NCBI RefSeq assembly: GCF_028736925.1
Contig: NZ_JAQZAT010000012.1
Coordinates: 112,810-176,809 of the forward strand
Origin: Flavivirga sp. 57AJ16
Lineage (GTDB): Bacteria; Bacteroidota; Bacteroidia; Flavobacteriales; Flavobacteriaceae
DNA length: 64,000 nucleotides
Direction of reading: 5' to 3'
The translations under genes and the position numbers were made by a program. The notes below the pieces were generated by a model. That model ran no database searches, was not told the origin of the DNA, and was given only the letters and a program-made list of their open reading frames with translations. Every line of letters starts with the position of its first letter. Within the stretch, counting starts at the first letter, position 1. Shown here piece after piece: positions 36,589-45,584 of the stretch.

Positions 36589-37083
36589 TTATTTGTTTTG
36601 AGGTTTTTCAATTCTAAAACCAATGTCTGTAATGCCTTCAAGTTCTATAACGCCATTAACCTTTCCGTTTTCTCTCATAGCATGTTGTATCTTAACTGTA
36701 TAATCGCCTTTTTCTTTAAAAACAACTTGTTCTTTATACCAAAGCTTATTCTCTTTTACACCTGTAAGACCAGTACCTAAAAGTTTCCCACTAGGGTCTG
36801 CCATTCTATATTCTAATGTATCTTTAATAGTTTTACCATGAGGAAAACCCATTTCTACTATTAAAAACAAATTATTGTATTTATAATCATTTGTGTTTCT
36901 TAAGTTAACAAATAGATTGTACATATTCGTAGAATCTGGAGGCGTCACCTTAAAACTAACAATAGAGTCTTTATGCCATTTGTTAGGTACCGATTTATAG
37001 GTATCGAAAACCCGATTAGAATCGCAGGACACAAATATTATAGAAAAAATTAAAAGAAAAAACAATACATTACTTTGTCGCAT
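36589..37083 (-). CDS. gldH: Gliding motility lipoprotein GldH
   Basis: A 164-residue lipoprotein with a lipid-attachment Cys at about 20 (IIFVSCDSN). The rest matches the GldH family (KWHKDSIVSF, LRNTNDYKYNNLFL, GLTGVKENKLWYK). GldH is needed for gliding and for type IX secretion-linked surface adhesin movement in Flavobacterium. It overlaps the RicT-like gene by 14 bases and precedes PBP1A, a gene order I know from this group. Whether this strain glides cannot be told. Confidence 0.9.
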   Translation of the reverse strand: MRQSNVLFFLLIFSIIFVSCDSNRVFDTYKSVPNKWHKDSIVSFKVTPPDSTNMYNLFVNLRNTNDYKYNNLFLIVEMGFPHGKTIKDTLEYRMADPSGKLLGTGLTGVKENKLWYKEQVVFKEKGDYTVKIQHAMRENGKVNGVIELEGITDIGFRIEKPQNK

Positions 37084-38263
37084 TTTTACTGTTTTGAGGT
37101 TTTCTTTTCCTTTTACTATTCCGGTTGTTCTTGTTGTTTTTCCTCTTATTGTTTTTACGTTTATTATTCGATTTTAGACTATCGAACCGCGTTAAACTGT
37201 CTTGACCTACAACGTTTTCAAACTCAACTTTAGTATCTTCCATCAATTCTGAAGCATACTCTTCAAGACTTGCTATTTTTTTATTCTTTTTGTTTAAATC
37301 GATAATTTCATTGGCTTGGCTTGCTGTTATTTTATGCCAATGATTCCATTCTCCTTCATAGGCATACCACATATGTCCTTTAAAAATATCCGTTTTTTGA
37401 CATACCGCAGTACCTTTTTCCGTGTGTATTTTTGTGTCGGTTTTAGGAAAGTTTTTTAAGGCATCAAGATACGTATCAAGCTCATAGTTTAAACAACACT
37501 TTAATTTTCCACATTGTCCTGCTAACTTTTGAGGATTTAATGAAAGTTGTTGATATCTTGCTGCCGATGTACTTACAGATCGGAAATCTGTTAACCATGT
37601 TGAACAGCATAACTCACGACCACACGACCCAATGCCTCCAAGTCTTGACGCTTCTTGACGAAAGCCAACTTGCTTCATTTCTATACGAGTTCTAAACTCA
37701 CGAGCAAAAACTTTTATAAGCTCTCTAAAATCTACACGATCTTCGGCTGTATAATAAAAAGTCGCTTTACTGGCATCTCCCTGAAATTCTATATCTGAAA
37801 TTTTCATTTGCAATTTCAAATCAATTGCAAACTGACGAGCCCTTACCTTCATAGGCTCTTCCTTATCGCGGGCTGACGACCAAATATCAATATCCTTTTG
37901 GCTTGCTTTTCGATAAATTTTTAAGGTATCTTCTTCATTATATGATATGTTTTTACGCTTCATCTGAATACGTACAAGTTCTCCTGTAAGAGTAACCATA
38001 CCAATATCATGCCCTGCCTTTGCTTGCGTAGCCACAATGTCTCCAATACTTAATGTTAAGTTTTCGGTATTCTTGTAATATTCTTTTCTACCGTTTTTAT
38101 AACGCACCTCAACCCAATCGAAGGGTTTTTCACCATTAGGCAATGACATGTTTGACAACCAGTCAAAAACAGTTAATTTATTGCAGCTATCTGTACCACA
38201 AGTACCATTATTTTTGCAGCCTTTAGGTTGACCATCTTTAGTTGAGCAGCTTGCGCAAGCCAT
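37070..38263 (-). CDS. PSP1-domain RicT-like protein with basic tail
   Basis: A cytoplasmic PSP1/RicT-family protein. Conserved cysteines include CASC near the start and the GRELCCSTW and CGKLKCCLNYE segments near residues 217 and 255. RicT in Bacillus forms an iron-sulfur complex that tunes RNase Y, but Bacteroidota members are larger. The last about 35 residues are a low-complexity Lys/Asn/Arg tail, perhaps nucleic-acid binding. It overlaps gldH by 14 bases, so the two are cotranscribed. Confidence 0.85.
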   Translation of the reverse strand: MACASCSTKDGQPKGCKNNGTCGTDSCNKLTVFDWLSNMSLPNGEKPFDWVEVRYKNGRKEYYKNTENLTLSIGDIVATQAKAGHDIGMVTLTGELVRIQMKRKNISYNEEDTLKIYRKASQKDIDIWSSARDKEEPMKVRARQFAIDLKLQMKISDIEFQGDASKATFYYTAEDRVDFRELIKVFAREFRTRIEMKQVGFRQEASRLGGIGSCGRELCCSTWLTDFRSVSTSAARYQQLSLNPQKLAGQCGKLKCCLNYELDTYLDALKNFPKTDTKIHTEKGTAVCQKTDIFKGHMWYAYEGEWNHWHKITASQANEIIDLNKKNKKIASLEEYASELMEDTKVEFENVVGQDSLTRFDSLKSNNKRKNNKRKNNKNNRNSKRKRKPQNSKNATK

Positions 38264-38376
38264 ATTCGTTATATATTGATTCCGACTAGAACAAGGTTCT
38301 GTTGGAAGAAGATTAATAATTCTTTTTGAAATGTAAAGATATGATTATTATGTCGACTTTAAAAAACCATATTTTT

Positions 38377-38607
38377 TTAAACATGTTTTACGTCAATTAT
38401 GTTTACAGGGCAGGCCTTAGATGCCTGATCACAAACCTCAAAAATAATATCATTATTGGATTTTACAGTAAAAAACCCTTTTTTATCTTTTGAGTACAAA
38501 AGAACCGATTTACCATCCTTCTTGGACATTTGAAATTGACTGGGAGCTAACTCCACACAGTAGTTGCAACCTATACACTTATTCCGCTGTAACGTAATAA
38601 CAACCAT
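38377..38607 (-). CDS. Ferredoxin, single 4Fe-4S
   Basis: A 76-residue protein with CIGCNYC (Cys 11, 14 and 17) and a distant CP pair near the end (SKACPVNII), the ligand pattern of a single-cluster ferredoxin. A further Cys is in the CDQASKAC segment. Its ATG shares a base with the stop of the U32 protein before it, so they are translationally coupled; it may give electrons to that or another oxidoreductase. Confidence 0.87.
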   Translation of the reverse strand: MVVITLQRNKCIGCNYCVELAPSQFQMSKKDGKSVLLYSKDKKGFFTVKSNNDIIFEVCDQASKACPVNIIDVKHV

Positions 38608-39851
38608 TAAGCCTCTACTTTATTTTTAACAATTTTATATAATTTATCCGAGGGTCTTATTCTAAATTCTAACGGTATGGTTATGGTATCCCCTTTGGAT
38701 CCTACTGTTAATTTTTCATCGTTTACCAGCATCTCATTGACTTCCATTTCTCTCGCTCCCGTTGTAGAGCCTGTTATTAAAATAGTGTCCCCAAGGGCAA
38801 CATTATAAGCATCAATTTTAAACTCACCTATTTTGGCTTTGGTATAAAAGTGTACACCTTTACCAATATATACCTTTTTTTGTGTAGCATGAGACCCAGA
38901 GCCCTTACTCCATTCTCCTAATTTTTGCCCTAAGTAATAACCATTCCAAAAGCCACGATTATAAACTTTCTCCAACTCTTGCATCCAAGAAACAACCTTT
39001 TCTTTATTATAGGTATTATTCTCAAGGCTATCAATGGCATCTCTATAACATTTTATAACCTTGGCAACATATTCTGGAGCTCTGCCTCTTCCTTCTATTT
39101 TTAATACTTTAATTCCCGATGCGACTACCTGATCTAAAATATCTATAGTACACAGGTCTTTAGGAGACATAATATATTCATTATCAAGCTCCATTTCGAA
39201 GCCAGTTTCCTGGTCGATTACAGTATATTTCTTTCTACAATTTTGCTTGCAAGCTCCTCTGTTAGCTGATGAGTTTTGGGAGTGCAAACTCATATAGCAT
39301 TTCCCAGAAACAGCCATACAAAGTGCCCCGTGCCCAAATACTTCAATCTCTACAAGCTTACCCGAAGGGCCTTTTATCTGTTCTTTTTCAATGCCTTCGG
39401 TTATTTTCTTTACCTGACGCAAGCTTAATTCTCTGCTTAGCACCATCGTATCTGCAAACAATGCATAAAACTTAACCGTTTCAATATTGGTAATATTAAT
39501 TTGTGTAGAAATATGCACCTCCATACCTACTTCTCTAGCAGCCACTATTACGGCTTGATCCATAGCTATGACCGCTGTAATATCTGCTTCCTTCGCCTTG
39601 TCTATAAGTGTTTTTACAATGGATAAATCATGATCGTAAATGATGGTGTTTAATGTTAAATACGTCCTTACATTTTTTGCTTGACACCGTCTTGAAATTT
39701 CAGGTAAGTCACCTAAAGTAAAGTTTATAGATGCCCTGGCCCTCATATTTAACTGTTCGACACCAAAATATACGGAGTCTGCTCCATTATCTAAAGCAGC
39801 TTGAAGCGACTCAAAGTTTCCCGCAGGAGCCATTAGTTCTATTTGCTGCAT
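38607..39851 (-). CDS. Peptidase U32 family protein (RlhA/YegQ-like)
   Basis: Conserved U32 signature ALCMAVSGKCYMSLHSQ near residue 175, followed by the Cys-rich NRGACKQNCRKKY that probably holds an iron-sulfur cluster. Members of this family hydroxylate RNA (RlhA at 23S C2501, TrhP at tRNA U34) rather than cut protein. It is next to trhO, which makes the same tRNA modification by an oxygen-dependent route, so a tRNA hydroxylation role is a reasonable guess. Length (414) is normal. Confidence 0.88.
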   Translation of the reverse strand: MQQIELMAPAGNFESLQAALDNGADSVYFGVEQLNMRARASINFTLGDLPEISRRCQAKNVRTYLTLNTIIYDHDLSIVKTLIDKAKEADITAVIAMDQAVIVAAREVGMEVHISTQINITNIETVKFYALFADTMVLSRELSLRQVKKITEGIEKEQIKGPSGKLVEIEVFGHGALCMAVSGKCYMSLHSQNSSANRGACKQNCRKKYTVIDQETGFEMELDNEYIMSPKDLCTIDILDQVVASGIKVLKIEGRGRAPEYVAKVIKCYRDAIDSLENNTYNKEKVVSWMQELEKVYNRGFWNGYYLGQKLGEWSKGSGSHATQKKVYIGKGVHFYTKAKIGEFKIDAYNVALGDTILITGSTTGAREMEVNEMLVNDEKLTVGSKGDTITIPLEFRIRPSDKLYKIVKNKVEA

Positions 39852-39852
39852 A

Positions 39853-40881
39853 CTATTTAAACTTTAAAGCTTCAGACCTTCCTTTTTTAAAAATATCGTT
39901 ACTGTTTCCTTGCCCCTTGCGCAGTTCTTTTTGTTTTTCATAAGGCAACCTATTTATTTCCATACATTCTGTAGAACAGCAGTTTTCCATGGCTTCTTTA
40001 CAGGAATCGCATTGAATAAATAGTAAATGACAAGCGGCATTGGCACAATTGGTATGCACATCAAACGGCGTTCCGCATTGGTGGCAATTAGCTATAACAT
40101 CATCACTTATACGTTCTGCTCTTCGATCATCAAAAACAAAGTTCTGACCTAAAAATTTATTTTCAAGGTTTTTTTCTTTTACCTGTCTGGTATATTCAAT
40201 AATCCCGCCTTCTAACTGATATACATTTTTAAATCCTTTGTGTTTAAAATAGGCACTTGCCTTTTCGCAACGAATGCCCCCTGTACAATACATCACAAGG
40301 TTTTTATCTTCCTTATGGTTTTTTAAATCATCCTCAATAAGATCTAAAGATTCCCTAAAGGTGTCTACGTCTGGTGTTACGGCATTTTTAAAATGCCCTA
40401 TCTCACTTTCGTAATGGTTACGCATATCGACCAAAACCGTTTTTTTGTCTTCTATAAGATTGTTAAACTGTTCTGCCCCTACATGAATGCCTTTATTGGT
40501 AACATCAAACGTATCATCGTTTAAACCATCGGCAACAATTTTGTTGCGCACCTTTATTTTAAGCTTTAAAAACGATTTATTATCTTGTTCTACCGCTACA
40601 TTCAATCGGATATCCTTTAAAAATGAAATCGTATCCAAATGTGCTTTAAATTCATTAAAGCGGTCGGCCGGTAATGATAATTGACCATTGATCCCTTCGT
40701 GAGCGACATAGATTCTACCTAAAACATCTAATGCGTTCCAAGTAATAAACAAATGATCTCTAAAAATCTGTGGGTTGCCAATTTTGGCATATTGGTAAAA
40801 AGAAAGTGTCAATCGATTTTTTCCGGTTTTATCGATTAATTCGGCTCTTTCTTTTGCGCTTAGTTTATTGTACAGTTGCAT
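39853..40881 (-). CDS. trhO: tRNA uridine(34) hydroxylase, oxygen-dependent (rhodanese family)
   Basis: The TrhO/YceA family makes 5-hydroxyuridine at tRNA position 34. An N-terminal ferredoxin-like part is followed by a rhodanese domain (about 130-225) with the catalytic Cys in YCTGGIRCEKA. The C-terminus has about eight Cys (CHQCGTPF to CCSTEC) for metal. It lies one base upstream of the U32 gene in the same direction; both tRNA-U34 hydroxylation families occur side by side here. Confidence 0.9.
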   Translation of the reverse strand: MQLYNKLSAKERAELIDKTGKNRLTLSFYQYAKIGNPQIFRDHLFITWNALDVLGRIYVAHEGINGQLSLPADRFNEFKAHLDTISFLKDIRLNVAVEQDNKSFLKLKIKVRNKIVADGLNDDTFDVTNKGIHVGAEQFNNLIEDKKTVLVDMRNHYESEIGHFKNAVTPDVDTFRESLDLIEDDLKNHKEDKNLVMYCTGGIRCEKASAYFKHKGFKNVYQLEGGIIEYTRQVKEKNLENKFLGQNFVFDDRRAERISDDVIANCHQCGTPFDVHTNCANAACHLLFIQCDSCKEAMENCCSTECMEINRLPYEKQKELRKGQGNSNDIFKKGRSEALKFK

Positions 40882-41101
40882 GCTATACTAATTTATAAGG
40901 TTAAAGACTATTTTAAAAGTGCAAAAGTACAATTATTATCTAGAAGTGGGGAAGTAAAATTCTTTGGAGTAAATTTTGAGACTTTTGCCCTCTATAGTAA
41001 GTTTAAGATATCAAGGTTGAGACCTCGTTAGATACTGAAAAACGTTCAGCACAGGAAGTGGGTTAGTTCAATTTGTAAATTTGGGTATCAAAGCAAGTTC
41101 T

Positions 41102-41200
41102 GAGGTATCAGTCTTAAGACCCCGCTGAAAAAGCGGGGTTAGTTCAACTTACAAGTTTGAGTTCGTTTAAAAACTCCTCAAACTTGAGTTTCACTAATAA
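41102..41200 (+). repeat. Two-hairpin dispersed element, copy 2
   Basis: Hairpin one is accccgct (41119-41126) with agcggggt (41132-41139); hairpin two is caagtttgag (41152-41161) with ctcaaacttg (41177-41186). The linking sequences match copy 1 at 7691-7792. The wider gap (40882-41519) also carries a diverged repeat around 41035 (tactgaaa...gttcagcac) like one at 51560, and a minus-strand mini-gene at 41290-41382. Confidence 0.65.
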
Positions 41201-41235
41201 AAAAAGCACTTTAGTAAATGTAAAGTGCTTTTTCT
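41201..41235. terminator. Strong 13-bp stem, bidirectional terminator
   Basis: aaaaagcacttta (41201-41213) pairs perfectly with taaagtgcttttt (41221-41233), with T-runs on both outer sides. Read leftward it would end transcription of the mini-gene at 41290-41382. Confidence 0.75.
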
Positions 41236-41289
41236 TGACTAATCCGTGGTTAATATTACTTTAATTTTTCTAAGGAATATGTCACGGTT

Positions 41290-41382
41290 TTAGCCACCAT
41301 CGGCTTTACAGTTACTGTTTACAATAACAGTAACTGAAACACCTAATGCATTTATTAAAACGGTTCGTTTGAAAAATTTCAT
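41290..41382 (-). CDS. Possible 30-residue secreted or lipid-anchored peptide
   Basis: A short frame MKFFKRTVLINALGVSVTVI followed by VNSNCKADGG. It has a basic start, a hydrophobic core and a late Cys, like a minimal signal peptide. A strong terminator lies 55 bases downstream. It could instead be a remnant of a longer lipoprotein gene. The hairpin 41309-41336 lies inside it. No family recognised. Confidence 0.3.
   Translation of the reverse strand: MKFFKRTVLINALGVSVTVIVNSNCKADGG
41309..41336. repeat. Inverted repeat with 11-bp arms
   Basis: cagttactgtt and aacagtaactg flank a 6-base loop. It lies in the putative mini-gene upstream of recA. Confidence 0.6.
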
Positions 41383-41518
41383 TTAATTCTTTTTCATAGC
41401 AAAATTTTCCACTTTAATTAGTAGATGCAAAATGTTAAAAAAGGTTGCGTGATAAAATTGTATTGTGACAAAAGATGTAGTATTTTAGCAGGCACAACTA
41501 GAGATAAAACAATTATAA

Positions 41519-42517
41519 ATGAGCAGCGAAAAAGAAGCTAAATTAAAAGCACTTAAACTTACATTAGATAAATTAGACAAAGCCTACGGAAAAGGGACAG
41601 TAATGAAAATGAGTGATGCAGCCGTACAAGATGTAGAAGCTATTTCATCTGGTTCTTTAGGTTTGGATATCGCTTTAGGCGTTGGTGGCTATCCTCGTGG
41701 ACGTGTTATAGAAATATATGGCCCAGAGTCTTCTGGAAAAACCACACTGACATTACATGCTATTGCTGAAGCTCAAAAAGCTGGTGGTATTGCTGCTTTT
41801 ATAGACGCTGAGCATGCTTTTGATAGATTTTATGCCGAAAAACTTGGAGTAGATATTGATAACTTAATTATATCCCAACCGGATAATGGAGAACAGGCAC
41901 TTGAGATTACAGATAATTTAATCCGTTCGGGAGCTATTGACATTGTGGTAATCGATTCTGTGGCAGCATTAACACCTAAAAGTGAAATCGAAGGTGAAAT
42001 GGGAGACTCCAAAATGGGCCTACATGCTCGTTTAATGTCTCAAGCTTTGAGAAAACTTACTGCTTCTATTAGTAAAACCAATTGTACCGTTATATTCATT
42101 AACCAATTGCGTGAAAAAATTGGTGTGATGTTCGGTAATCCAGAAACAACAACAGGGGGGAATGCTTTAAAATTCTACGCTTCTGTTAGATTGGATATAA
42201 GACGTTCCACCCAAATTAAAGAAACCGACGGGAGTGTCGCAGGGAACAAAACCCGGGTAAAAGTGGTTAAAAATAAAGTAGCCCCTCCTTTTAAAATGGC
42301 AGAATTTGATATCATGTATGGAGAAGGGGTCTCTAAAGTAGGTGAAATATTAGATTTTGCCGTTGCATATGAAATTGTAAAGAAAAGTGGATCCTGGTTT
42401 AGTTATGATGACACCAAACTAGGGCAAGGGCGAGATGCTGTAAAAGCACTCATTAAAGACAACCCCGAGCTCATGGACGAACTTGAAGGAAAAGTTAGAA
42501 AAATTGTAGCAGAATAG
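41519..42517 (+). CDS. recA: RecA recombinase
   Basis: ATP-dependent strand-exchange protein for homologous recombination and SOS control. Walker A is GPESSGKTT near residue 66, with the family signatures [14 protein letters not shown] and KNKVAPPFK. Length (332) is slightly short, as the acidic C-terminal tail is reduced. A TTG-N20-TATTTTAG promoter candidate precedes it (41458-41488). A terminator follows at 42521. Confidence 0.97.
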   Translation: MSSEKEAKLKALKLTLDKLDKAYGKGTVMKMSDAAVQDVEAISSGSLGLDIALGVGGYPRGRVIEIYGPESSGKTTLTLHAIAEAQKAGGIAAFIDAEHAFDRFYAEKLGVDIDNLIISQPDNGEQALEITDNLIRSGAIDIVVIDSVAALTPKSEIEGEMGDSKMGLHARLMSQALRKLTASISKTNCTVIFINQLREKIGVMFGNPETTTGGNALKFYASVRLDIRRSTQIKETDGSVAGNKTRVKVVKNKVAPPFKMAEFDIMYGEGVSKVGEILDFAVAYEIVKKSGSWFSYDDTKLGQGRDAVKALIKDNPELMDELEGKVRKIVAE

Positions 42518-42520
42518 ATA

Positions 42521-42548
42521 AAAAATCCCGTTAATTCGGGATTTTTTA
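42521..42548 (+). terminator. recA terminator
   Basis: aaaaatcccg (42521-42530) pairs with cgggattttt (42537-42546), loop of six bases, followed by T. Confidence 0.85.
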
Positions 42549-42625
42549 ATTTTATACGCAACCTTTTTATTGCTAGCGCATCTACAGAGAGCAAACAATC
42601 GATTTAAACCCTAAATTTATTTGCT

Positions 42626-43036
42626 ATGAAAAAGTTTTTCGTTTTTTGTTTTACAGTGCTATTATTTGCCTCATGTAGTATTGATGATGATGGTCCAAGA
42701 TTTGGTTATGAAATTTTACCAGTTGAGAGTGTTGATATTCCTAATGAATTCACTTTAGGAGAAACATACCCAATCACCGTTTCTTACTTTAGACCCTCAA
42801 CTTGTCATGCGTTTAAGGAGTTTTATTATTTAAAAGAAAACAATGTGCGTACTGTGGCCCCTATAAACTATGATTTTATTAGGGATGATTGCGAAACGCT
42901 GGAAAATGAGTTAGTAGAAGCGACTTTCAACTTTATAGTGACAAGCAATGGCTCTTATATCTTTAAATTCTGGCAAGGTGAAGATACTGATGGAGAAGAT
43001 CAATTTTTAACAATAGAAGTGCCTGTAGTTGACTAA
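42626..43036 (+). CDS. Hypothetical lipoprotein
   Basis: 136 residues with a clear lipoprotein signal ending in LLFASCSIDDDG (Cys17). The Asp run after the lipidated Cys is typical of surface-exposed lipoproteins in Flavobacteriia. A beta-sandwich is likely for the remainder; Cys pairs in STCHAF and DDCETL may bond. It precedes the sigma factor by 35 bases. Function unknown. Confidence 0.65.
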   Translation: MKKFFVFCFTVLLFASCSIDDDGPRFGYEILPVESVDIPNEFTLGETYPITVSYFRPSTCHAFKEFYYLKENNVRTVAPINYDFIRDDCETLENELVEATFNFIVTSNGSYIFKFWQGEDTDGEDQFLTIEVPVVD

Positions 43037-43070
43037 AAAATTTAAGTATTAATTAAATACATGTTTAATT

Positions 43071-43613
43071 TTGAGTTTAAGCCAACTCATAGAAAATTGT
43101 AAAATTGATGATACTAAAGCACAAGGAGAATTATATAAGCTCTTTTCGAGTAAGCTATTCTCTGTATGCTTAAAGTATTCGCGAAACCGTGCCGAAGCTG
43201 AAGACAACCTGCAAGACGCGTTTTTAACAATTTTCAAAAAAATTGAACAATATAAGAATAAGGGCTCTTTTGAAGGCTGGTTAAAACGCATTACTATAAA
43301 TACAGTATTGCAACGATACAGAAACGAAAAGGTTTTTGATATAATAAATGAAAATATAATTGAAGATGTTGAATTAGAAGTTGATGACGATACTGTATCC
43401 ATTGATTATCTATTACAAATCATTCAAGAATTACCAGACAGGTATAGATTGGTTTTTAACCTGTATGTATTGGATGGTTATTCACATAAAGATATAGCAG
43501 ACATGCTAGGTATAAATGTAGGAACTTCAAAATCCAATTTGGCTCGTGCCAGACAAAGCTTGAAGGAAACTATTGAAAATTACAAGACAGTACAAAGTTT
43601 ACAATCATTATAA
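43071..43613 (+). CDS. ECF sigma-70 family RNA polymerase sigma factor
   Basis: 180 residues with sigma region 2 (LYKLFSSKLFSVCLKYSRN, AEDNLQDAFLTIFKKI, GWLKRITIN) and region 4 (LPDRYRLVFNLYVLDGYSH, VGTSKSNLARARQSLK). The start appears to be TTG at 43071; the nearby ATG 43061 is in another frame. Its stop overlaps the ATG of the next gene (TAATG), so the next product is translated with it, as expected for a sigma and its regulator. Confidence 0.9.
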   Translation: MSLSQLIENCKIDDTKAQGELYKLFSSKLFSVCLKYSRNRAEAEDNLQDAFLTIFKKIEQYKNKGSFEGWLKRITINTVLQRYRNEKVFDIINENIIEDVELEVDDDTVSIDYLLQIIQELPDRYRLVFNLYVLDGYSHKDIADMLGINVGTSKSNLARARQSLKETIENYKTVQSLQSL

Positions 43614-45256
43614 TGAGTGATAAAAAACATATAGACAGGTTGTTTCAAGAGGGGTTTAAAGATTTTGAAGCTATACCTAGTGATGCGGTTTGGAAGAATA
43701 TAGAAGCTAAACTTAATGAAAAAAACAAAAAGCGCCGTATGATCCCTATTTGGTGGCGCTACGCTGGTGTTGCTGCACTATTGTTACTTTTTTTAACTAT
43801 TGGTGGTATTTATTTTAATAATACAGATAAACCGCCAACCAATGAAATATCCGATACAGAAAGCACAACACCTTCAAACCCTAAAAAGGATAATTCTGCT
43901 AATTTGGGTGGTATAAATGAGGCTATTGCAGACACTGATTCTAATGAAAATGGAAATTTAAACGATACGCCACCACAAATCGAAACAGATCCTTCATCTA
44001 AGGGAATAACGCCCTCAAAAGAAGCTTCAATTGCAAAAAACCCTACTTTAAATAATAATGGCGAGCGTAAAGAAACTTCTAATTTTTCCACTAACAAAGG
44101 GCAGAATGCCAGCAACAAATTATTAAATACCAAAAGCAATCATGTTGTTGCAAAGAATCTTGAAGAAAAAAGCGCCCACGACAAAACGCTTAATAAGTCC
44201 AAAAACAACCATGCTATTGCAGATAATTCCGAAGAAAAGAAAAACACCAATAAACTTCAAAATAGCATAAAAAATGGTTCTGCTATTGTTTCGGATTCAG
44301 GTTCTGAAAAAAAGAATCAGATCAATCAACAAAGTAAAGCCTCATTAATTAATAAAGAACGAGCAAAAGAGATTATTAATAGCACTTCAAAAAACAACCA
44401 TGCTTTTGCAGAAGCTAAAGGAGAAAATAAGGAAACTGTAACTAAAGTGGCAGACAATAATCTTACTATAGAGGAAGCTCTAGATGAAGCCAAAAATATT
44501 ATTGAAGAGGAAGAAAACGTAAATAGGTGGAGTATTGCCCCAAATGCTGCGCCTGTTTATTTTAATACTTTAGGAGAAGGTTCTTCAATAGACCCTCAAT
44601 TCAATAATAATTCCAAAAGTGGCAAACTTAATATGAGTTATGGTATTTCTGCCAGTTACGCCATTAACAAAAAGTTAAGTGTCCGTTCTGGTATTAATAA
44701 AGTTAATTTGGGGTATAACACCAATAATGTAGTTTCTTTTCAAGTTGTAGGGGTCTCATCAAGTAGTCGTTCGCTTCAAAATGTCAACGCTATTAACAAA
44801 GACAATACTAGTAATAGTCCGCTAGATAATGTGTCTCTTGTTAGCGGTGAGAGCTTTAATGCGGATGACATTCCAGAAACATTTTCAACATCAAGGACCT
44901 CTATTAATCAAGATTTAAGTTATATCGAAGTGCCGTTGGAAATTCAATATGCGCTGTCAAACAAAAAATTAGGCGTTAATCTTATTGGCGGATTTAGCTC
45001 ATTCTTTCTAAATAACAATAAAATATTTTCCGAACCAGAAGGTGGCACAAGAACACTTTTAGGTAAAGCGAATAATATAAACAAGGTAAGTTATAGTGCT
45101 AATTTGGGATTAGGGCTAAATTATCAAGTATCTAAAAAGATAGACTTGAATTTAGAGCCCATGTTTAAATATCAAATTAATACATTTAATAATACTTCTG
45201 GTGATTTTAAACCTTTCTTTATAGGGGTTTACACTGGATTTTCCATTAAGTTCTAG
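43613..45256 (+). CDS. Trans-envelope protein: cytoplasmic head, TM, long linker, outer-membrane barrel
   Basis: 547 residues. The first 45 are a charged cytoplasmic head, like the N-terminus of anti-sigma or FecR-type proteins in Bacteroidota. A transmembrane helix follows at about 49-68, then a 230-residue Asn/Lys/Ser/Glu-rich linker with degenerate repeats (NNHAIAD, NNHAFAE, EEK). The last about 240 residues look like an outer-membrane beta-barrel ending in Phe (VYTGFSIKF). Coupled to the ECF sigma, it is probably its anti-sigma factor or sensor; this is inference. Similar barrels are usually annotated only as porin-like. Confidence 0.7.
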   Translation: MSDKKHIDRLFQEGFKDFEAIPSDAVWKNIEAKLNEKNKKRRMIPIWWRYAGVAALLLLFLTIGGIYFNNTDKPPTNEISDTESTTPSNPKKDNSANLGGINEAIADTDSNENGNLNDTPPQIETDPSSKGITPSKEASIAKNPTLNNNGERKETSNFSTNKGQNASNKLLNTKSNHVVAKNLEEKSAHDKTLNKSKNNHAIADNSEEKKNTNKLQNSIKNGSAIVSDSGSEKKNQINQQSKASLINKERAKEIINSTSKNNHAFAEAKGENKETVTKVADNNLTIEEALDEAKNIIEEEENVNRWSIAPNAAPVYFNTLGEGSSIDPQFNNNSKSGKLNMSYGISASYAINKKLSVRSGINKVNLGYNTNNVVSFQVVGVSSSSRSLQNVNAINKDNTSNSPLDNVSLVSGESFNADDIPETFSTSRTSINQDLSYIEVPLEIQYALSNKKLGVNLIGGFSSFFLNNNKIFSEPEGGTRTLLGKANNINKVSYSANLGLGLNYQVSKKIDLNLEPMFKYQINTFNNTSGDFKPFFIGVYTGFSIKF

Positions 45257-45313
45257 GTTTTTGGTTAGATCTGGGTATTGATTTTCTTTAAGCTCGAAAA
45301 TCAATATCGAAAA

Positions 45314-45345
45314 AAAACTGCTCATCCCCTGAGCAGTTTTTTATT
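45314..45345 (+). terminator. Terminator after sigma/envelope gene pair
   Basis: aaaactgctc (45314-45323) pairs with gagcagtttt (45331-45340), followed by T. Confidence 0.85.
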
Positions 45346-45350
45346 TATTA

Positions 45351-45553
45351 GAGGGACAGTCTGAAAAGTAATATGTTTTGTCGTTCAGAGTACTTCGACT
45401 CCGCTCAGTACAAGCTATAGCGAAGAATCTTATTGTTTTGTAATTCTATATATTATGTTTTTAAGAGATTCTTCATAGCTTCGCTGCTACCTTCTAAACA
45501 AAATATATTTTGTTTCTCGGTAATATTCTGATTGACACTTTTCAGACAGCCTC
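45351..45553. repeat. MITE-like element, ends related to 32004-32157
   Basis: The right end reads gaggctgtctgaaaagt on the minus strand; the left end is gagggacagtctgaaaagt, sharing its inner gtctgaaaagt. The consensus gagg(g/c)tgtct(a/g)aaaagt also covers the element at 32004. The interior differs and contains sequence like the gagtacttcgact repeat found in other gaps. No coding capacity. Confidence 0.7.
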
Positions 45554-45584
45554 TTTTATTTGAAATATTGTAAAGGGAGGCGTT

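Noticed and set aside
36508..36780. Plus-strand frame opposite gldH
   Set aside because: Antisense to gldH and the PBP1A start; low-complexity Phe-rich product.
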